A stretch of DNA of 64,000 nt, taken from contig CAIQWJ010000041.1 of assembly GCA_903875575.1 (NCBI GenBank), positions 1 to 64,000 on the forward strand. Reading direction: 5' to 3'. This DNA comes from an uncultured Acidobacteriia bacterium (GTDB lineage Bacteria; Acidobacteriota; Terriglobia; Bryobacterales; Bryobacteraceae). Numbering within the stretch: the stretch's first letter is position 1; each line of letters begins with the position of its first letter. The notes under the pieces are model-generated. The model saw only the letters and a program-made list of their open reading frames with translations, had not been told where the DNA came from and ran no database searches. Below are positions 53,491 through 62,114 of this stretch, in pieces. Position numbers and translations under genes: made by a program.

Positions 53491-55530
53491 TTAAAAACTC
53501 CTTGTCCATGAAATAAGTAGAATCTTCGCGCCAAAATTATTTCCCGGCACGATTTGTTCAATATAGTACGTGCGCTGCAATTGAACAGTCAGCTTGCCGA
53601 GCTTCACCGCATCCCAGCTCAGCGAACCGCTGGCATACGGGAAGGTCATCGGACCATATAACGGCAGAGAACCTAACACAATCCCCTGACCATTCACACG
53701 AACATAGTTGCCCGCGAGACTTACGCTGAAATGCTTCACCGGTCCCGCATTGACACCCGCCTGCCACAACCGGTCCACACTCTGATCCGTCAACGTGGCC
53801 TGCGAGACGAGAGCCAGCCCCGGCAGGAAGTTTACCGTGCTCTTCGCCCAGAAGCTGTCGTACGAGAAGCCCGCAAATGTCGAGACTTTGTCGCTGATTT
53901 CATAGGTCGCGGTGGAGGCGTTCGCACGCAGCCGGCTGTGGAAGTCCACCACGCTGAGCTTGCTGTCGCGCGTCGTTGTCGTATTTTCAATCCAGAACTT
54001 TTCGAGCGGCCGGACCCGCACCGTCACGTGGCTCCCCACGTCCGTATGCGGCGTCATCTGTGTATATGCGGTGCCGTTGTTGACTTCATCCACACTGGCG
54101 CGAACGGTAATCATCTGATTCGGCTTCCAGTTGACGTTGAGGGTTGGCCAGAACGTCTTGATTCGCTTCGTCTCGGATTGGTCGATCAGGCCATCCTCCA
54201 GCCGCTCAATATCGCTCTTGAGAAATCGAAATCCGGCGCGAACCAACAGCTTTGAAGATGGCGTGAACAACAGGTTGTAGTCGAACGTGCTGGTGCCGAT
54301 CTTCCACTGGTTCACGCTTGTTCCGGCGACTGTATATCCATTCCCGTATTGGGTCGTGACTCCGGTTTCCGTGGAACTGAACGCGCCGTTCCCGGTGACT
54401 TCAAATCTGGAGTAGCGATAGTCCGCCTGCATACTCAGCCAATTCTTTACATCCAATGTGAAGCCCTGATCGAGTACATGGCTTTTTTCGGTGAGCGTCG
54501 AAGCCGCCGTCTCGGAAAGTGAATAAGGCACAATCGTCGCAATCGAGGTCGTTCCGGCCTGACCGGAAGCCGACAATGCCAGCGTCGCAGGTCCCGTATA
54601 GTTGCGATAGTTATAGCTGCCGCGCGTTCTGAGCCTCGAAAAGATCTTCCCCGCGTAAGAGAATTCGTGAACCGGTGTCGAGAGCTTCCGGTAATCCGCC
54701 CACTTCGCGCTGGATAGCGGTTCCTGCGCCGACATGGCGCTGCTCACATTGAGACTGGTCTGGTTCGGGTAGGGATTAAATCCGTTGAACGAATCGCGCA
54801 TCCGTTCGAGCCCAGCCTTGTAGTGGAAGCTGAACGCGCGCAGCGTGTAATCCACGCCAACGGCCCCGCGGTTGGAAGTTTCGTCGATTAGCCCAACCAG
54901 GTAAAAGGGATTGTTTAACGCATAAGGTCGCCATTCCGAAGGCGAGCCGAAATAGTCCATGGTCCGCGTCGTATCATTCACTCCGTGCCGGGCGTTGTGG
55001 TTGTACTCCACCGTGAAGCGCAGGGAATTCGTCGCATGAATCAGCAGGTTGACCGAGCCAATACGCCGCACCGTAGCCCAGTCATGATTCGAAGTCAGGC
55101 CGAGCGCACCGCTCGGCAGCGTCGCGCCATCGTTCTGATTCCAGTAATAATGCGATTGCTGTACATTGACGCGCAGATCGTAGCGCTTCTTCTTCGAGGC
55201 CGTCATCTGCACCGTGCCCCACGGCTCGCCGCCGATGCCGTTGGCAACAATCGAATAGTTGTCGATGAACCGCGATTTCTTGCCATCGGCGAGTTTGCCA
55301 AAGAGGCTGAAATCGAGCAGACGGGGTCCGCTCTCCAGATCAAACAACTGCTGGTAGGAGGGTGTATAGCCGCTGAGCGACGTGAAACGATACCCAAATG
55401 TGACCGAGCCGGAGTTTTCGAAACTACCGATGACCAGGGGCTTATCCTGAGCGAACAGGGGAACGGTCAAAGCTCCGAGTGCCACCAGTGCCGCCGTCAG
55501 GGATTGGATTTTGTGAATGGTCCGTGTCAT
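53491..55530 (-). CDS. Outer-membrane beta-barrel partner of a decahaem cytochrome (MtrB/PioB-like), copy 2
   Basis: A 679-residue outer-membrane protein: signal sequence up to PLFAQ (about residue 28), then many amphipathic strands (for example GSVTFGYRFTSLSG, KWLSM-type and MSMQADYRYSRFEVTG-like repeats), and a C-terminal Phe (SWTRSF), the usual barrel insertion signal. It differs strongly from copy 1 but has the same neighbours and size range. It lies 16 bases after a decahaem gene, matching the MtrA-MtrB gene order. Porin identity rests on composition and context. Confidence 0.75.
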   Translation of the reverse strand: MTRTIHKIQSLTAALVALGALTVPLFAQDKPLVIGSFENSGSVTFGYRFTSLSGYTPSYQQLFDLESGPRLLDFSLFGKLADGKKSRFIDNYSIVANGIGGEPWGTVQMTASKKKRYDLRVNVQQSHYYWNQNDGATLPSGALGLTSNHDWATVRRIGSVNLLIHATNSLRFTVEYNHNARHGVNDTTRTMDYFGSPSEWRPYALNNPFYLVGLIDETSNRGAVGVDYTLRAFSFHYKAGLERMRDSFNGFNPYPNQTSLNVSSAMSAQEPLSSAKWADYRKLSTPVHEFSYAGKIFSRLRTRGSYNYRNYTGPATLALSASGQAGTTSIATIVPYSLSETAASTLTEKSHVLDQGFTLDVKNWLSMQADYRYSRFEVTGNGAFSSTETGVTTQYGNGYTVAGTSVNQWKIGTSTFDYNLLFTPSSKLLVRAGFRFLKSDIERLEDGLIDQSETKRIKTFWPTLNVNWKPNQMITVRASVDEVNNGTAYTQMTPHTDVGSHVTVRVRPLEKFWIENTTTTRDSKLSVVDFHSRLRANASTATYEISDKVSTFAGFSYDSFWAKSTVNFLPGLALVSQATLTDQSVDRLWQAGVNAGPVKHFSVSLAGNYVRVNGQGIVLGSLPLYGPMTFPYASGSLSWDAVKLGKLTVQLQRTYYIEQIVPGNNFGAKILLISWTRSF

Positions 55531-55546
55531 CTCATTTACCCGTTCG

Positions 55547-56614
55547 TCAGTTCAGGAAATTCCGGTCCGAATTCGAACCGTGAATCACCGAATGGCATCG
55601 TGTGCAGGCCCCGTTGGCCTGGAAGCTCTGGATATTGTGTGGCATGAGCGCTGTCGTGGTCGGCTTACCCACGTGGCACTGGATGCAAAGTGTACGCTCT
55701 TCGCGCCGGGCGAGCAGCATTTTGCTTGTGCTCCCGTGAGGAGTGTGGCACGCCGTGCAGCCTTCCACTCGTGACGCGGCATGTTCAAAAACAAAGGGTC
55801 CGCGCTTCTCCGCATGGCATTGCGTGCAGGTTTCAGATGCCAGTTGCTGTAGTTCGTGCTGGTTTGAGGTCCCGTGCGGCGAATGGCAGTCTGTGCACTT
55901 CATCGCGCCTTCCGGTACCCGGTGGTGCGTGGGCAGCGCGAACGCCGCCTTCACGTTCGCATGGCACTGGTAGCAGAGTTCCGGTTGATTCTTTTTCAGC
56001 AGACTGCTGTGCAGCCAGCGGTTCTCTTCGGGCAGTGCAGGCACGGAGAAGAATTTCGCCTGTGCGCTCTGGATGGCCTCGCCTTTCGGATTGTCGCTCG
56101 CCTCCACCAGATGGATGGAGTGGCAATCGAGGCAGGCCACACCCTGTTGTGCGTGGCTGGAATGATCGAACTGCGATTGCTGTTTGCTGCTCTGATGGCA
56201 AACCAGGCAACGCTCGGAGTTTACTTTCGAGTTGCCCTTGAACGCGAAGATCAGCTTATTGGCCGCTGCCGATTTGGCTTCGTCGCCATGGGACGCTTCC
56301 TGCCCGTCCGCATGAGCTTTACCGGCGCCGTGGCACATTTCGCAGCCAACCACGGAATCCTTGTGCTGGGGCAGCGAGGCATGCACCGTCTTGCCGAATT
56401 CGGTGAACTCGGACTTGTGGCATCTCCGGCAACGATCATTGCCAACGTAATCCGCCGCGGGAGACTTCTGGGGGATTGCCTTGGTGGTGACGGATGCCGG
56501 GACCTTCGATGCAGGGAGCGTTTGGGCCATCGCCACGGTCCCGGCCAGCGCGACCGCTGTCAAAACAACTGACAGTTTGACAAGCCCAAGTGTGTGTTTT
56601 CCGGTTGTAGTCAT
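55547..56614 (-). CDS. Periplasmic decahaem cytochrome c (DmsE/MtrA-like), copy 2
   Basis: A 355-residue exported cytochrome with ten CXXCH sites at residues 62-66, 91-95, 136-140, 161-165, 214-218, 240-244, 263-267, 286-290, 310-314 and 337-341. Signal peptide VVLTAVALAGTVAMA, ending near residue 30. CTDCHSPHG and CTACHTPHG are the same doubled motifs as in copy 1, but there is a longer insertion between sites four and five. ATG at 56614 was chosen because it opens the signal region; a longer frame to 56731 would cover the upstream control region. It is the first gene of the locus. Confidence 0.92.
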   Translation of the reverse strand: MTTTGKHTLGLVKLSVVLTAVALAGTVAMAQTLPASKVPASVTTKAIPQKSPAADYVGNDRCRRCHKSEFTEFGKTVHASLPQHKDSVVGCEMCHGAGKAHADGQEASHGDEAKSAAANKLIFAFKGNSKVNSERCLVCHQSSKQQSQFDHSSHAQQGVACLDCHSIHLVEASDNPKGEAIQSAQAKFFSVPALPEENRWLHSSLLKKNQPELCYQCHANVKAAFALPTHHRVPEGAMKCTDCHSPHGTSNQHELQQLASETCTQCHAEKRGPFVFEHAASRVEGCTACHTPHGSTSKMLLARREERTLCIQCHVGKPTTTALMPHNIQSFQANGACTRCHSVIHGSNSDRNFLN

Positions 56615-56746
56615 CAGGCCATCCCAAACTAAGTCTGGATCGATGCACATTGCTGGCCAAACTGTTGAATCGGCGGTTTGTCGCGAAACCATGCAATTGG
56701 CCGGGTTCTGGAGGTTCAGTCGCCACAGCACCAGAGTCTTTCGGTT

Positions 56747-56779
56747 GCGCGATATGACGCAGGTGCGGCGCGATATGAC
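56747..56779. repeat. Two exact 12-bp direct repeats 21 bp apart upstream of the cytochrome locus
   Basis: GCGCGATATGAC occurs at 56747-56758 and 56768-56779, 133-165 bases upstream of the first decahaem gene's ATG. A start-to-start distance of 21 bp is two helical turns, which would place both copies on the same DNA face, as for tandem binding of an activator or response regulator. I saw no third copy in the intergenic stretches I compared. Confidence 0.55.
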
Positions 56780-56807
56780 CTGGTGACGTTCGGTCGTCGC
56801 GCATCCC

Positions 56808-57437
56808 TTACCGACGCGCCAGCGTGAACGCGAAATCCCTGCCGAATCCGCCCTTTACCGCCAACCAGATCCACAACAGTGCGTAAGGCTCCAGCAATCG
56901 GGAATTCGCCAGTGGCCCGGCATCGACGGGCTCGAAACCCGTATCGGCGGCCAGCATCGCTGCGACTCTCCGGGCGTCGCCGTCATCGGAACAATAGAAC
57001 ATCAGAATGGCCGCTCCCTGATAAACGGGGTCCTCCATATTGCCGAACCCCGTGGTATTGAAAACCTTCGCGACCTTGGCCCCTTTCGCCCACTCCGCTA
57101 CCTTCTCTCCGCCTGACGACGTCGTCCCCACTTCCAGGCCGCTCAATCCGGGCAACAGGGGGTTGGAACAGTCGAGCAGAACCTTGCCTGCCAATGGCAA
57201 CGCTGTAAGGACGTCCTTCGTCGCCGGCCACGGCAACGCATTCACGATCACGTCACCAAATGCCGCCGCTTCCGTCGCACTGCCGGCGTGCGCGCTGCCA
57301 CCTGATTTTGCCAGAATCTCTGCCATCTCCGGCGATTCCGGATTCCGGACACCATAGAACACCTCATGCCCTTTTGCCGTCCATGACACGCCAAGCGCGC
57401 CACCCACGTTCCCGCCGCCCAGAATTCCAATCTTCAT
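56808..57437 (-). CDS. NAD(P)-binding protein related to F420-dependent NADP reductase
   Basis: A 209-residue Rossmann-fold protein. MKIGILGGGNVGGALGVSWTAKGHEVFYGVRNP is the NADP-binding start with an Arg that favours NADP. DVIVNALPWPATKDVL and KVFNTTGFGNMEDPVY follow the F420:NADP oxidoreductase / YgfF-like pattern. The deazaflavin-specific residues cannot be judged by eye, so the reaction stays open. It is co-directional with, and 193 bases upstream of, the cytochrome locus, but a control region lies between. Confidence 0.75.
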   Translation of the reverse strand: MKIGILGGGNVGGALGVSWTAKGHEVFYGVRNPESPEMAEILAKSGGSAHAGSATEAAAFGDVIVNALPWPATKDVLTALPLAGKVLLDCSNPLLPGLSGLEVGTTSSGGEKVAEWAKGAKVAKVFNTTGFGNMEDPVYQGAAILMFYCSDDGDARRVAAMLAADTGFEPVDAGPLANSRLLEPYALLWIWLAVKGGFGRDFAFTLARR

Positions 57438-57592
57438 GTTCGGTGAGATGCCAAACCCGGTTCTCCGGATGCAACGGTCTCTCGCCGAGGGGCGTCAAAC
57501 CTGACAGCCCTTTACATTCCGAAGATGTTGAATGCGGTATAACAAAACTGAAGGCCCGGTTGGACTAGCCGGATGGTGAAGACGACACTTTT

Positions 57593-58045
57593 ATGATACG
57601 AACTCTGCTGATTCTCACAACACTTTTTGCCGCCTCCGCGTGGGCGCAGGATCTGCCCGACGGTCCGGGCAAGCCAGCCACGGAGCGCATCTGCACCGGC
57701 TGCCACGGTGCGGAGATGTTCGCAACCTATCATAAGAGCGCGGACGATTGGGAGCGCACCATTACCACCATGACCGAAAAGGGTCTCTCCATCTCCGATG
57801 CAGATTATGCGACGGTTCTGGATTACCTCTCGAAGTCGCTGGGTCCTCTGCCTCCCAAGGTCAACGTCAACAAAGCAACCGCCGCTGATTTGGTCCGCAT
57901 CCTCAAGATTACGGATAAGCAGGCCGAGGCGATCGTCGCCTATCGCACGAAGAACGGCGACTTCAAGGATCTGGATGGCGTGAAGAAGGTAGACGGTTTG
58001 GATGCCGCAACCGTAGACGGTAAGAAAGACAATATCGTTTTCTAA
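57593..58045 (+). CDS. Exported cytochrome c fused to a ComEA-like helix-hairpin-helix domain
   Basis: A 150-residue exported protein. Signal peptide MIRTLLILTTLFAASAWA. A single haem site CTGCH (34-38) sits in a short domain with KSADDWERTITTM, like the haem domain of quinohaemoprotein amine dehydrogenases. Residues about 89-137 (VNVNKATAADLVRILKITDKQAEAIVAYR) form a ComEA-type helix-hairpin-helix, normally a DNA-binding module. A TATAAC box at 57538-57543 is a possible -10. A strong terminator follows 36 bases after the stop. No competence genes are near. Confidence 0.8.
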   Translation: MIRTLLILTTLFAASAWAQDLPDGPGKPATERICTGCHGAEMFATYHKSADDWERTITTMTEKGLSISDADYATVLDYLSKSLGPLPPKVNVNKATAADLVRILKITDKQAEAIVAYRTKNGDFKDLDGVKKVDGLDAATVDGKKDNIVF

Positions 58046-58080
58046 GGCATTGCGGTTCGGGCTGAGCCTGAAACGATAAC

Positions 58081-58125
58081 GCGCTGAGTGGCCGGTGCTG
58101 TCCGCACCCCGCTCAGCGCTTTTTT
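58081..58125 (+). terminator. Strong intrinsic terminator after the cytochrome-HhH gene
   Basis: Stem gcgctgag (58081-58088) with ctcagcgc (58112-58119), an inner ggtgc/gcacc stem (58094-58098 and 58104-58108), then a run of T (58120-58125). The rest of the gene-free stretch to 58367 shows no promoter or frame I can support. Confidence 0.85.
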
Positions 58126-58367
58126 GTTGTTTGATCAGACGACTGCGCGCGCAACCCCTGCTACGGTCGTCTCCCCCGAGATTCACCGCCGGAGTCACGC
58201 GCCAGCCTATCCTTGATCCTGTTGTATCGTGAGAGTGGCCGCTCGCGCCAGCGAAAAGGCGCGCTTCTGGCCGCATTTCAACAGGTTTTTTGCGAAGCAA
58301 ACACAGGGACTTACGTGAGCTGAATGTGGGTAGCCTGTGGATGCTCGGTGGATAAAACAGGAATACC

Positions 58368-59495
58368 ATGATTTGTTCCGCACGAAATACCGCAACTGGC
58401 GAGTTTGTCTCCGTCGATTTCGATGACGTGATCCGCTCCGTGACTCCGGCAACCGCTCTTGACGACGGTGGTCTCTGGATCGCCCCGGGCTTCATTGATA
58501 TCCAGGTGAACGGTTTCGCAGGCGTCGATTTCAACCGCCCGGGCACTCCGTTGCCAAATCTCCAGCGTGCCTTTGACCTGATCCTCTCGACAGGTGTCAC
58601 CCGCTGCCTCCCGACTGTGATCACTGGCCCGCCCGACCACATGCTGGGTTGCCTCCGTAATCTGGCCCGCGCCCGCCGTGAACTGCCCAGAGGCCGCGCC
58701 ATCGCCGGCTTTCACGTCGAAGGACCTTACATCTCCGACGAAGACGGCCCGCGTGGCGCGCACCCACTCGCCTCGGTTCGCCCGCCCGATCTCGACGAAT
58801 ACCGGCGTTGGCAGGAAGCCACCGATGGTGTCATCCGTCTCATTACCCTCTCGCCGCACTGGCCCGATGCCGCGGCCTTCATCGAAGCGGTCACCCGCGA
58901 TGGTGTGACCGTCAGCATCGGCCACACCGGTGCCACAACCGACCAGATTGCGGCCGCCGTTGACGCGGGCGCGACGCTCTCCACTCACATCGGCAATGCA
59001 GGCCACTCTGTACTCCCCAAACACCCCAATTACATCTGGGACCAGCTAGCTGAAGATCGCCTGAAGGCCAGCTTCATCGTCGACGGCATCCATCTGGGGC
59101 CTGCGTTCCTTCGCGCAGCCCTGCGTGCCAAGACGATCTCTCGTTCGGTCCTTGTCACCGACGCCTCTGCTCCGGCAGGGGCCGAACCGGGCAGATACTG
59201 GCTCGGCGATCAGGCCGCCGATCTGACCGCCGACGGTCGCGTCGTTCTCGCAGGCACGAACCGCCTCGCCGGTTCCGCCCTCAAAATGAACGATGCCGTT
59301 GCCAACATGATGCGGATGGCCGGAGTTTCGCTCTCCGAAGCAATCGACATGGCGACCGTGAACCCGGCCCGGACCATCGGCCTCGAAGGCCACACAAAAG
59401 GGCTGGTCGAAGGCGAGACCGCTGACCTGGTCCTTTTGCGCGCTGGTGAGGGCATCACCGTCGATTCGGTCTACCTCAACGGCGAACGAGTGTAA
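58368..59495 (+). CDS. nagA: N-acetylglucosamine-6-phosphate deacetylase
   Basis: A 375-residue amidohydrolase. GFIDIQVNGFAGVDF (about 41-55) is the NagA version of the metal-site strand, with Q-x-N in place of H-x-H; HVEGPYIS has the metal ligand Glu118; GHTGATT and STHIGNAGHS give the two His positions; and LVTDAS supplies the catalytic Asp. The enzyme yields glucosamine-6-phosphate from GlcNAc-6-phosphate in amino sugar recycling. AGGAA lies 6 bases before the ATG. No nagB or kinase gene is adjacent. Confidence 0.9.
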   Translation: MICSARNTATGEFVSVDFDDVIRSVTPATALDDGGLWIAPGFIDIQVNGFAGVDFNRPGTPLPNLQRAFDLILSTGVTRCLPTVITGPPDHMLGCLRNLARARRELPRGRAIAGFHVEGPYISDEDGPRGAHPLASVRPPDLDEYRRWQEATDGVIRLITLSPHWPDAAAFIEAVTRDGVTVSIGHTGATTDQIAAAVDAGATLSTHIGNAGHSVLPKHPNYIWDQLAEDRLKASFIVDGIHLGPAFLRAALRAKTISRSVLVTDASAPAGAEPGRYWLGDQAADLTADGRVVLAGTNRLAGSALKMNDAVANMMRMAGVSLSEAIDMATVNPARTIGLEGHTKGLVEGETADLVLLRAGEGITVDSVYLNGERV

Positions 59496-59507
59496 CCCGG
59501 TAACTGC

Positions 59508-59807
59508 GTGGCCCACAAAGACTGTTCTAAACAATTTGAGTCTGAAAATGCCCGTAGCTGGGGCTGCATGACTGTTCTGATCATCGTCATTTCCCTGTTC
59601 TGCGTGTTGTGGGCAACTCTTGTCATATTGACGGGCTTTCACGACTCCATGGGTAATCCTCGGAATCATGACCTGCCTGGTATTCTGCGGGTTTTTTGCG
59701 TTGCGCTCGCACCCTGTGTGGTTCCGGTCTTTTTCGCCGTTGTGCACTTCCGGGCGCGGCGCCGTTCTCGCATGCGCCCGGTCGCGCCACCCAATTCGCT
59801 GCCATAA
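59508..59807 (+). CDS. Small hypothetical membrane protein
   Basis: A 99-residue protein with a GTG start, a polar N-terminus ([19 protein letters not shown]), two hydrophobic segments (about 23-43 and 58-79, [20 protein letters not shown] and [19 protein letters not shown]) and a basic tail ([10 protein letters not shown]). No family recognised. It begins 12 bases after nagA and ends 7 bases before the acyl-CoA dehydrogenase gene, so it is likely within a read-through unit. Confidence 0.55.
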   Translation: MAHKDCSKQFESENARSWGCMTVLIIVISLFCVLWATLVILTGFHDSMGNPRNHDLPGILRVFCVALAPCVVPVFFAVVHFRARRRSRMRPVAPPNSLP

Positions 59808-59814
59808 TCGAATC

Positions 59815-60966
59815 GTGGACTTCGAATACACCCCCGAACAGATCCAGCTCCGCCACGCGGTCCGCGAATTCGCGGCCGCCGAGATCGCTCCCCACGTCAT
59901 GGAATGGGACGAAGCCCAAACCTTTCCCCTGGAAGTCATCCGCAAACTCGGTGGCCTCGGCTACATGGGCTGCATCTTCCCGGAGGAATACGGCGGCGCG
60001 GGTCTCGGCTACGTCGAGTACTCCATCATCATCGAAGAACTCTCCCGCGTCGATGGCTCCGTCGGCATCATCGTCGCGGCCCACACTTCCCTCTGTTCGA
60101 ATCACATCGCCAAAGCCGGCACGCCGGAACAAAAGAAAAAATACCTGCCCAAACTGACCTCCGGCGAATGGCTCGGCTGCTGGTCCCTCACAGAATCCGA
60201 AGCCGGTTCCGATGCCGCGGGAACCCGCAGTACAGCCGTTCGCGATGGCGATGACTGGGTCCTCAACGGTGCCAAAAGCTTCACCACCAATGCCCACTAT
60301 GCCGACGTCTGCGTTGGCATGGCAGTGACCAACCGTACAGCGGCACAGCACGGCATCTCCGCCTTCATTCTCGAAAAGGGTACGCCAGGCTTCCGCGCGG
60401 GCAAGAAGGAAAACAAACTCGGCCTCCGCGCCAGCGCGACGGGCGACGTCATCTTCACCGATTGCCGCCTGCCGCACTCGCAACTCCTCGGTAAACAGGA
60501 CGAAGGCTTTGTCGATAGCCTTCGCATTCTCGACGGCGGCCGCATCTCCATAGCCGCGCTATCGATCGGCATGGCGCAGGGAGCCTACGACGCCGCGCTC
60601 AAATACGCCAAACTCCGCAAGCAGTTCGGCCGCCCCATCTCGGAATTTCAGGCCATCCAGCACAAGCTGGTTGACATGGCCACGAAGATCGACGCCTCCC
60701 GCCTGCTCACCTACCGCGCCGCCACCATGCTCGATAGCGGCAAACGAGTCACCCGCGAATCCGCCATGGCAAAGCTCTTCGCCTCCGAAAGCGCGGTTTA
60801 CATCGCCAACGAAGCCGTGCAGATCCACGGTGGCTACGGCTTCACCAAAGACTATCCCGTAGAGAAATTCTATCGCGACGTCAAACTCTGCACCATCGGC
60901 GAGGGCACCAGCGAAATCCAGCGCCTCGTCATCGCCCGCCAACTCCTGAAAGACCAGGCGAAATGA
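59815..60966 (+). CDS. Acyl-CoA dehydrogenase
   Basis: A 383-residue FAD enzyme of fatty-acid or branched-chain amino-acid breakdown. GTG at 59815 is chosen: it begins the family start [20 protein letters not shown] with no need for the longer frame. [14 protein letters not shown] and [14 protein letters not shown] bind substrate and [19 protein letters not shown] and [21 protein letters not shown] are the later signatures, and the catalytic Glu is in [11 protein letters not shown]. It reads like a short-chain (butyryl-type) enzyme, uncertain. The stop overlaps the next start as ATGA. Confidence 0.92.
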   Translation: MDFEYTPEQIQLRHAVREFAAAEIAPHVMEWDEAQTFPLEVIRKLGGLGYMGCIFPEEYGGAGLGYVEYSIIIEELSRVDGSVGIIVAAHTSLCSNHIAKAGTPEQKKKYLPKLTSGEWLGCWSLTESEAGSDAAGTRSTAVRDGDDWVLNGAKSFTTNAHYADVCVGMAVTNRTAAQHGISAFILEKGTPGFRAGKKENKLGLRASATGDVIFTDCRLPHSQLLGKQDEGFVDSLRILDGGRISIAALSIGMAQGAYDAALKYAKLRKQFGRPISEFQAIQHKLVDMATKIDASRLLTYRAATMLDSGKRVTRESAMAKLFASESAVYIANEAVQIHGGYGFTKDYPVEKFYRDVKLCTIGEGTSEIQRLVIARQLLKDQAK

Positions 60967-62081
60967 CGACGCGCGAACTCGCACAGCAGGCCACTGCCGT
61001 GGAAAACGGCAACCCGGTTCCGTCCGATCTCCCCCAGGGCCACGGCCTCATCATCGGTATCACTGGCCCCCCCGGCGCAGGTAAAAGTACGCTGACCACA
61101 GCGCTCGTGACCGAAATCCGGCGCCGCGACAAGACCGTGGCCGTAGTCGCCGTGGATCCCTCCAGCCAGGCTTCCGGCGGCGCACTGCTGGGCGACCGCA
61201 TTCGCATGCAGCGCCACCATGATGACCACGGCGTGTTCATTCGTTCCATGGCAACTCGCGGCGCGGTCGGCGGTCTCGCCCGCACCAGCGCCGCCCTCGC
61301 CCGGCTGTTCCGTGGCGCAGGGTTCGATTTCATCCTCATCGAAACCGTTGGCGCGGGTCAGGATGAAATCGATATCGCCGCCGCCGCCGATGCCACTCTC
61401 GTCGTCATTGTGCCCGGCATGGGCGACGATGTCCAGGCCATCAAAGCCGGCATGATGGAGATCGCCGACATCTTCGTCATCAACAAGGCCGATCGGCCAG
61501 GCGTGGAACAAACAGCCAGTGAGATGGAGGCCATGCTTTCGCTCACACCGGAAGACGATCGCCCTCCCGTTTTCCGTACCATCGCCACCAACGGCACCGG
61601 CGTCTCCGAACTCATGGATGTCCTCATTCACCTTGCTCCCCGGCCCCGTTCGATACCCGGCCCCCAATGGCAGGCCGATCATCTCGGCATTGCCGTTCGC
61701 TCCCTGGCCGAATCCCTCCCGTTCTATACCGACCAACTGGGCATGAAACTCCTCGCCCGCGAAACCGTGGAACACGAAAAAGTGAACGTTGTCATGCTTT
61801 CCGCAGGCACCTCGCGCGTGGAACTCCTCGAACCCACCTCACCCGACTCCCCCATAGCGAGATTCATCGAAAAGCGCGGTCCCGGCCTTCACCACGCGGC
61901 CATGCGTGTCGACGACCTCCCGGCAACCATTCGCCGTCTCGAACTGGGCGGTGCCCGCATCCTCAGCGAGCCACGGCGCGGTGCGGGCGGCCACCTCTAT
62001 GTGTTCGTCCATCCGGCCAGCGCCGGTGGCGTACTATGGGAGATTATTCAGGATTCGTACTCCGCGCCCCACACGAATTAG
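60963..62081 (+). CDS. MeaB-type G-protein chaperone fused to methylmalonyl-CoA epimerase
   Basis: A 372-residue fusion. Residues 1-about 230 are a MeaB/ArgK GTPase: Walker [10 protein letters not shown] (35-43), switch region [13 protein letters not shown] (127-139), NKAD (174-177). They stop where MeaB would continue into its dimerisation arm. Residues about 237-365 are a complete VOC-fold epimerase: DHLGIAV (His240), VELLEP (Glu288), GPGLHHAAM (His310/311) and GVLWEII (Glu360) as metal ligands. MeaB protects the B12 mutase that uses the epimerase's product. The overlap with the acyl-CoA dehydrogenase shows co-translation. No mutase gene is in the window. Confidence 0.9.
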   Translation: MTTRELAQQATAVENGNPVPSDLPQGHGLIIGITGPPGAGKSTLTTALVTEIRRRDKTVAVVAVDPSSQASGGALLGDRIRMQRHHDDHGVFIRSMATRGAVGGLARTSAALARLFRGAGFDFILIETVGAGQDEIDIAAAADATLVVIVPGMGDDVQAIKAGMMEIADIFVINKADRPGVEQTASEMEAMLSLTPEDDRPPVFRTIATNGTGVSELMDVLIHLAPRPRSIPGPQWQADHLGIAVRSLAESLPFYTDQLGMKLLARETVEHEKVNVVMLSAGTSRVELLEPTSPDSPIARFIEKRGPGLHHAAMRVDDLPATIRRLELGGARILSEPRRGAGGHLYVFVHPASAGGVLWEIIQDSYSAPHTN

Positions 62082-62114
62082 CCGTGTGGCCGGAAGCCTT
62101 CAAGGAGAGGTCAT

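Noticed and set aside
57512-58702. A 396-codon minus-strand frame across the cytochrome-HhH gene, terminator and nagA start
   Set aside because: It lies opposite two well-supported genes and a terminator, and its translation shows no domain.
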